A stretch of 64,000 nucleotides of DNA, taken from assembly GCA_030613005.1 (NCBI GenBank), contig JAUWMV010000002.1, forward strand, positions 1 through 64,000. Direction: 5' to 3'. The DNA comes from a bacterium (GTDB lineage: Bacteria; UBP14; UBA6098; B30-G16). This document shows, piece after piece, positions 62,032-64,000 of the stretch. Under the pieces are notes generated by a model. It saw only the letters and a program-made list of their open reading frames with translations, was not told the origin of the DNA and made no database searches. Made by a program: the position numbers and the translations under genes. Within the stretch, counting starts at the first letter, position 1. Each line of letters starts with the position of its first letter.

Positions 62032-64000
62032 TTAGTTTGTTAAAAGTTTATATGGTATTCTGGTATGATAAGCTCTTAATACCATCGGCAAGATTCGCGG
62101 TAAAATCTTTTTAATATTACCAATAGTTAATGGTGATTCATCGAGTTGTCCATCCTCAATTTTTGACCAGATGAGTTCCTGTGCATATTCTTCACTTAAT
62201 TTTCTATTATTATATAGTTCACTTCCACGACTCCTGAAAGCTGCCTCAAGAATATCACAAATCATAATAACAGAAGATTCAATTGTATTAGGTCTTGGTC
62301 CAGGATACCTGAAATCATCTGGATTAGCACTTAATTTTTGTTCTTTTGCTAGTTCGTAAAAGAATTCAATGATAGAATTACCATGATGTCGTTGAATAAT
62401 ATCCAGAATCGGCTTAGGAAGTTTATAGGCTTTACCAATTTGGTAACCATCTATTACATGCAACGCAATAATTTGTCTGCTTTCTTCCGGAGAAAGTTCA
62501 GAATGTAAACTCGTTTCAATTTCATTTTCGGAGAAAAACTCAGGTTTGCTAAGTTTTCCAATATCATGGTAATATCCACCAACCCTTGCAAGAAGAGAAT
62601 TTGCTCCGATTTCCTCTGCACCTGCTGCAGCCATATTCCCTACAATTATCGAATGTGTGAAAGTTCCGGGTGCCTCAACTGAAAGTTTTTGCAAAAGGTT
62701 GGTATTTACATCTGATAATTCCATAAGAGTCGTGGTAGAAACCAAACCTGCAAACCTTTCAGCGAAAGGAATAACTAATAACGCAAAAGGAAAAGAAATC
62801 ATAACAGAAGCCAGGAAAGAGAGAGCATAATTTAATGCATCGAAATATGGGACAAAACGTGCATAATTTATCAATACAATAGCAAAAATAGCTGCTATAG
62901 TTCCAAATACAATATGTGCAAATAATTTTACTCTTACAGTAACAATTTTTTCTGAGAATATTACAATTGCAGAAAACAATAGAGTAGCAATAATAAATGT
63001 GGAATCTGTAAAAAACCCTATTGAAACTAAAAGAATTGCTGTTAATGTCGTAAAAAAAGCTAATCTCTGTTCAAACAATAAAAATGCGACAATAACAACA
63101 AAATTGATTGGGATTGCAAAATTATTCAAAGCTAACCCAGGAATCATTTCTTCGTAGAATAATGAGCTGAATAAACCAACAATAGCTATAGGCGCTGTGA
63201 GAACGAGGAACTTATGGAAATCTTTCCATATTTTTGACCAACCTGAATATACTAAATAGGCGTACATAAGTAAGACCAAAAATAATAGAAACATTACCCC
63301 TAATGCAACAATATATTTATTAATCGAGGATGCTAAATGATTTTGACTTTGTTTTTCTGAGTATAGTGCGTAAATTTTCCTGTATGCTTTGTGATCAATT
63401 TTTTCATGTTTCCCAATAATCTTTTCACCTTTACTAACCTCAAAACTAACATTAGAAATGTTTTGACATGCATTCCAGCGTCTACGTTCTGTTTCTTCAA
63501 CATCGGCAATAAGATTTGGAATTAGAAAATTTTTTGAAATTTCCAAAGAAAGCTGAGCTAAATCGGTGGTGTTAACATACTGACGTGAAAAATAATCCCC
63601 TAACTCTGCAATGGCAGTGCTATCTGTAGAGACCATAGATGCTGGCAATTTCTTTTCTTTTTTATTTCTGATAATTGAAAGGGCATTACCAATCGATTCA
63701 TTTTTAATAGGCTTTGATGAAACAAATCCATCTGAATATGGAATTTTAATCCCAAGTGCAATTATTCTACCGAAATCCTTAGGATTACTAAGAAGAGCAA
63801 GCCTTTCAGTTATCTTATTGGAAAGTTCTGGCCACAATTTTGATAATTCTTTTTTCTTCTTTGAAAGTGATATATTCCTCAGGGAAATCAGAGATTCCGA
63901 TATAGACCATCTCTCTTTGAAAAGTTTTACCGATGAATCAACAATAGAAGAATTATAAATCAACACAACAGGTACAGAGTTTCTAACAGCTTCAATTTCA
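62032..64000 (-). CDS. 7TM-HD phosphohydrolase (PgpH type), 5' end outside the window
   Basis: The reading frame stays open to the right edge (EIEAVRNSVPVVLIYNSSIV), so the true start lies beyond 64000; a GTG at 63966 is internal. The visible part holds an extracellular helical domain, a block of seven membrane helices (about residues 215-430 of the visible chain) and a C-terminal HD domain. That domain has the motif HSIIVGNMAAAGAEEIGANS, GGYYHDIGKLSKPEFFSENE and QIIALHVIDGYQIGKAYKLP, then RHHG. Related proteins (PgpH) break down cyclic di-AMP to pApA. That activity is inferred. It is the first gene seen of the leftward run towards the ROK kinase. Confidence 0.9.
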   Translation of the reverse strand, partial: EIEAVRNSVPVVLIYNSSIVDSSVKLFKERWSISESLISLRNISLSKKKKELSKLWPELSNKITERLALLSNPKDFGRIIALGIKIPYSDGFVSSKPIKNESIGNALSIIRNKKEKKLPASMVSTDSTAIAELGDYFSRQYVNTTDLAQLSLEISKNFLIPNLIADVEETERRRWNACQNISNVSFEVSKGEKIIGKHEKIDHKAYRKIYALYSEKQSQNHLASSINKYIVALGVMFLLFLVLLMYAYLVYSGWSKIWKDFHKFLVLTAPIAIVGLFSSLFYEEMIPGLALNNFAIPINFVVIVAFLLFEQRLAFFTTLTAILLVSIGFFTDSTFIIATLLFSAIVIFSEKIVTVRVKLFAHIVFGTIAAIFAIVLINYARFVPYFDALNYALSFLASVMISFPFALLVIPFAERFAGLVSTTTLMELSDVNTNLLQKLSVEAPGTFTHSIIVGNMAAAGAEEIGANSLLARVGGYYHDIGKLSKPEFFSENEIETSLHSELSPEESRQIIALHVIDGYQIGKAYKLPKPILDIIQRHHGNSIIEFFYELAKEQKLSANPDDFRYPGPRPNTIESSVIMICDILEAAFRSRGSELYNNRKLSEEYAQELIWSKIEDGQLDESPLTIGNIKKILPRILPMVLRAYHTRIPYKLLTN

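Overview
The window is a compact, AT-rich bacterial chromosome segment with about 50 genes and no phage, insertion sequence or CRISPR. The gene set points to an anaerobic, Gram-negative (diderm) bacterium that ferments organic or amino acids. It holds a one-piece pyruvate:ferredoxin oxidoreductase, a phosphate acyltransferase of the butyryl type, a MutL/GlmL-type mutase accessory ATPase, an electron-transfer flavoprotein with a ferredoxin domain, many outer-membrane beta-barrels and OmpA-type proteins, a BamA-like barrel, and secreted proteins with FlgD/CHU_C-like ends. This mix suggests an uncultivated lineage near the Fibrobacteres-Chlorobi-Bacteroidetes group (the style of candidate phyla such as WOR-3, Cloacimonetes or TA06). 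The lineage is inference; no marker here settles it.

Layout. 1-2.3 kb: the end of a small secreted protein, a hicBA toxin-antitoxin pair whose toxin gene is frameshifted, and a secreted fibre-like protein. 2.5-7.6 kb: phosphate butyryltransferase, a PpiD-like foldase, a cold-shock gene with two promoters and a strong terminator, and ogt. 7.6-13.1 kb: a three-gene coupled cassette (secreted GxDxY-repeat protein, HEAT-repeat protein, patatin-POTRA-barrel protein). 13.2-22.9 kb: a four-gene coupled operon reading leftwards (thiE, a 1796-residue adhesin-like protein, a barrel-OmpA fusion, a PorV-like protein). 23-26 kb: a metallo-beta-lactamase-fold hydrolase, an NtrC-type regulator and another barrel. 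26.3-32.6 kb: nifJ and a serine-type operon (aminotransferase, TetR, SerA). 32.8-35.7 kb: purD with a coupled histidine kinase. 36-42 kb: mutL, rpoZ and etfA opposite etfB, then an aldehyde dehydrogenase. 42-51 kb: a lipoprotein/FadL pair, dtd, rpmH, a glycosyltransferase-TPR protein, the acpP-fabF-rnc cluster, and a tryptophan-rich prepilin behind a sigma-54 promoter. 51-64 kb: glmS, tRNA-Lys, an M16 protease and thioredoxin pair, then a leftward series of ROK kinase, OmpA-like protein, nitrilase-fold hydrolase, DUF3108-like protein, CorC/GldE-like protein and an HD-domain phosphohydrolase that runs off the right edge.

How the parts may work together. Pyruvate oxidation by NifJ supplies reduced ferredoxin. 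The EtfAB pair, whose alpha subunit carries two [4Fe-4S] clusters, could exchange electrons between ferredoxin, NADH and an acyl-CoA dehydrogenase. Phosphate butyryltransferase would lead towards ATP. The two surface cassettes look like export or assembly modules. One resembles, in parts list, the SprB/SprF/OmpA arrangement of Bacteroidetes; the other joins a type Vd-like patatin to two secreted repeat proteins. The sigma-54 promoter, a palindromic upstream site, an NtrC-type activator and an orphan histidine kinase could form one pilin control circuit.

Promoters. Ten sigma-70-like promoters that I could line up all have a 16-base spacer between a TTGAC(A/T)-like -35 and a TATAAT-like -10.
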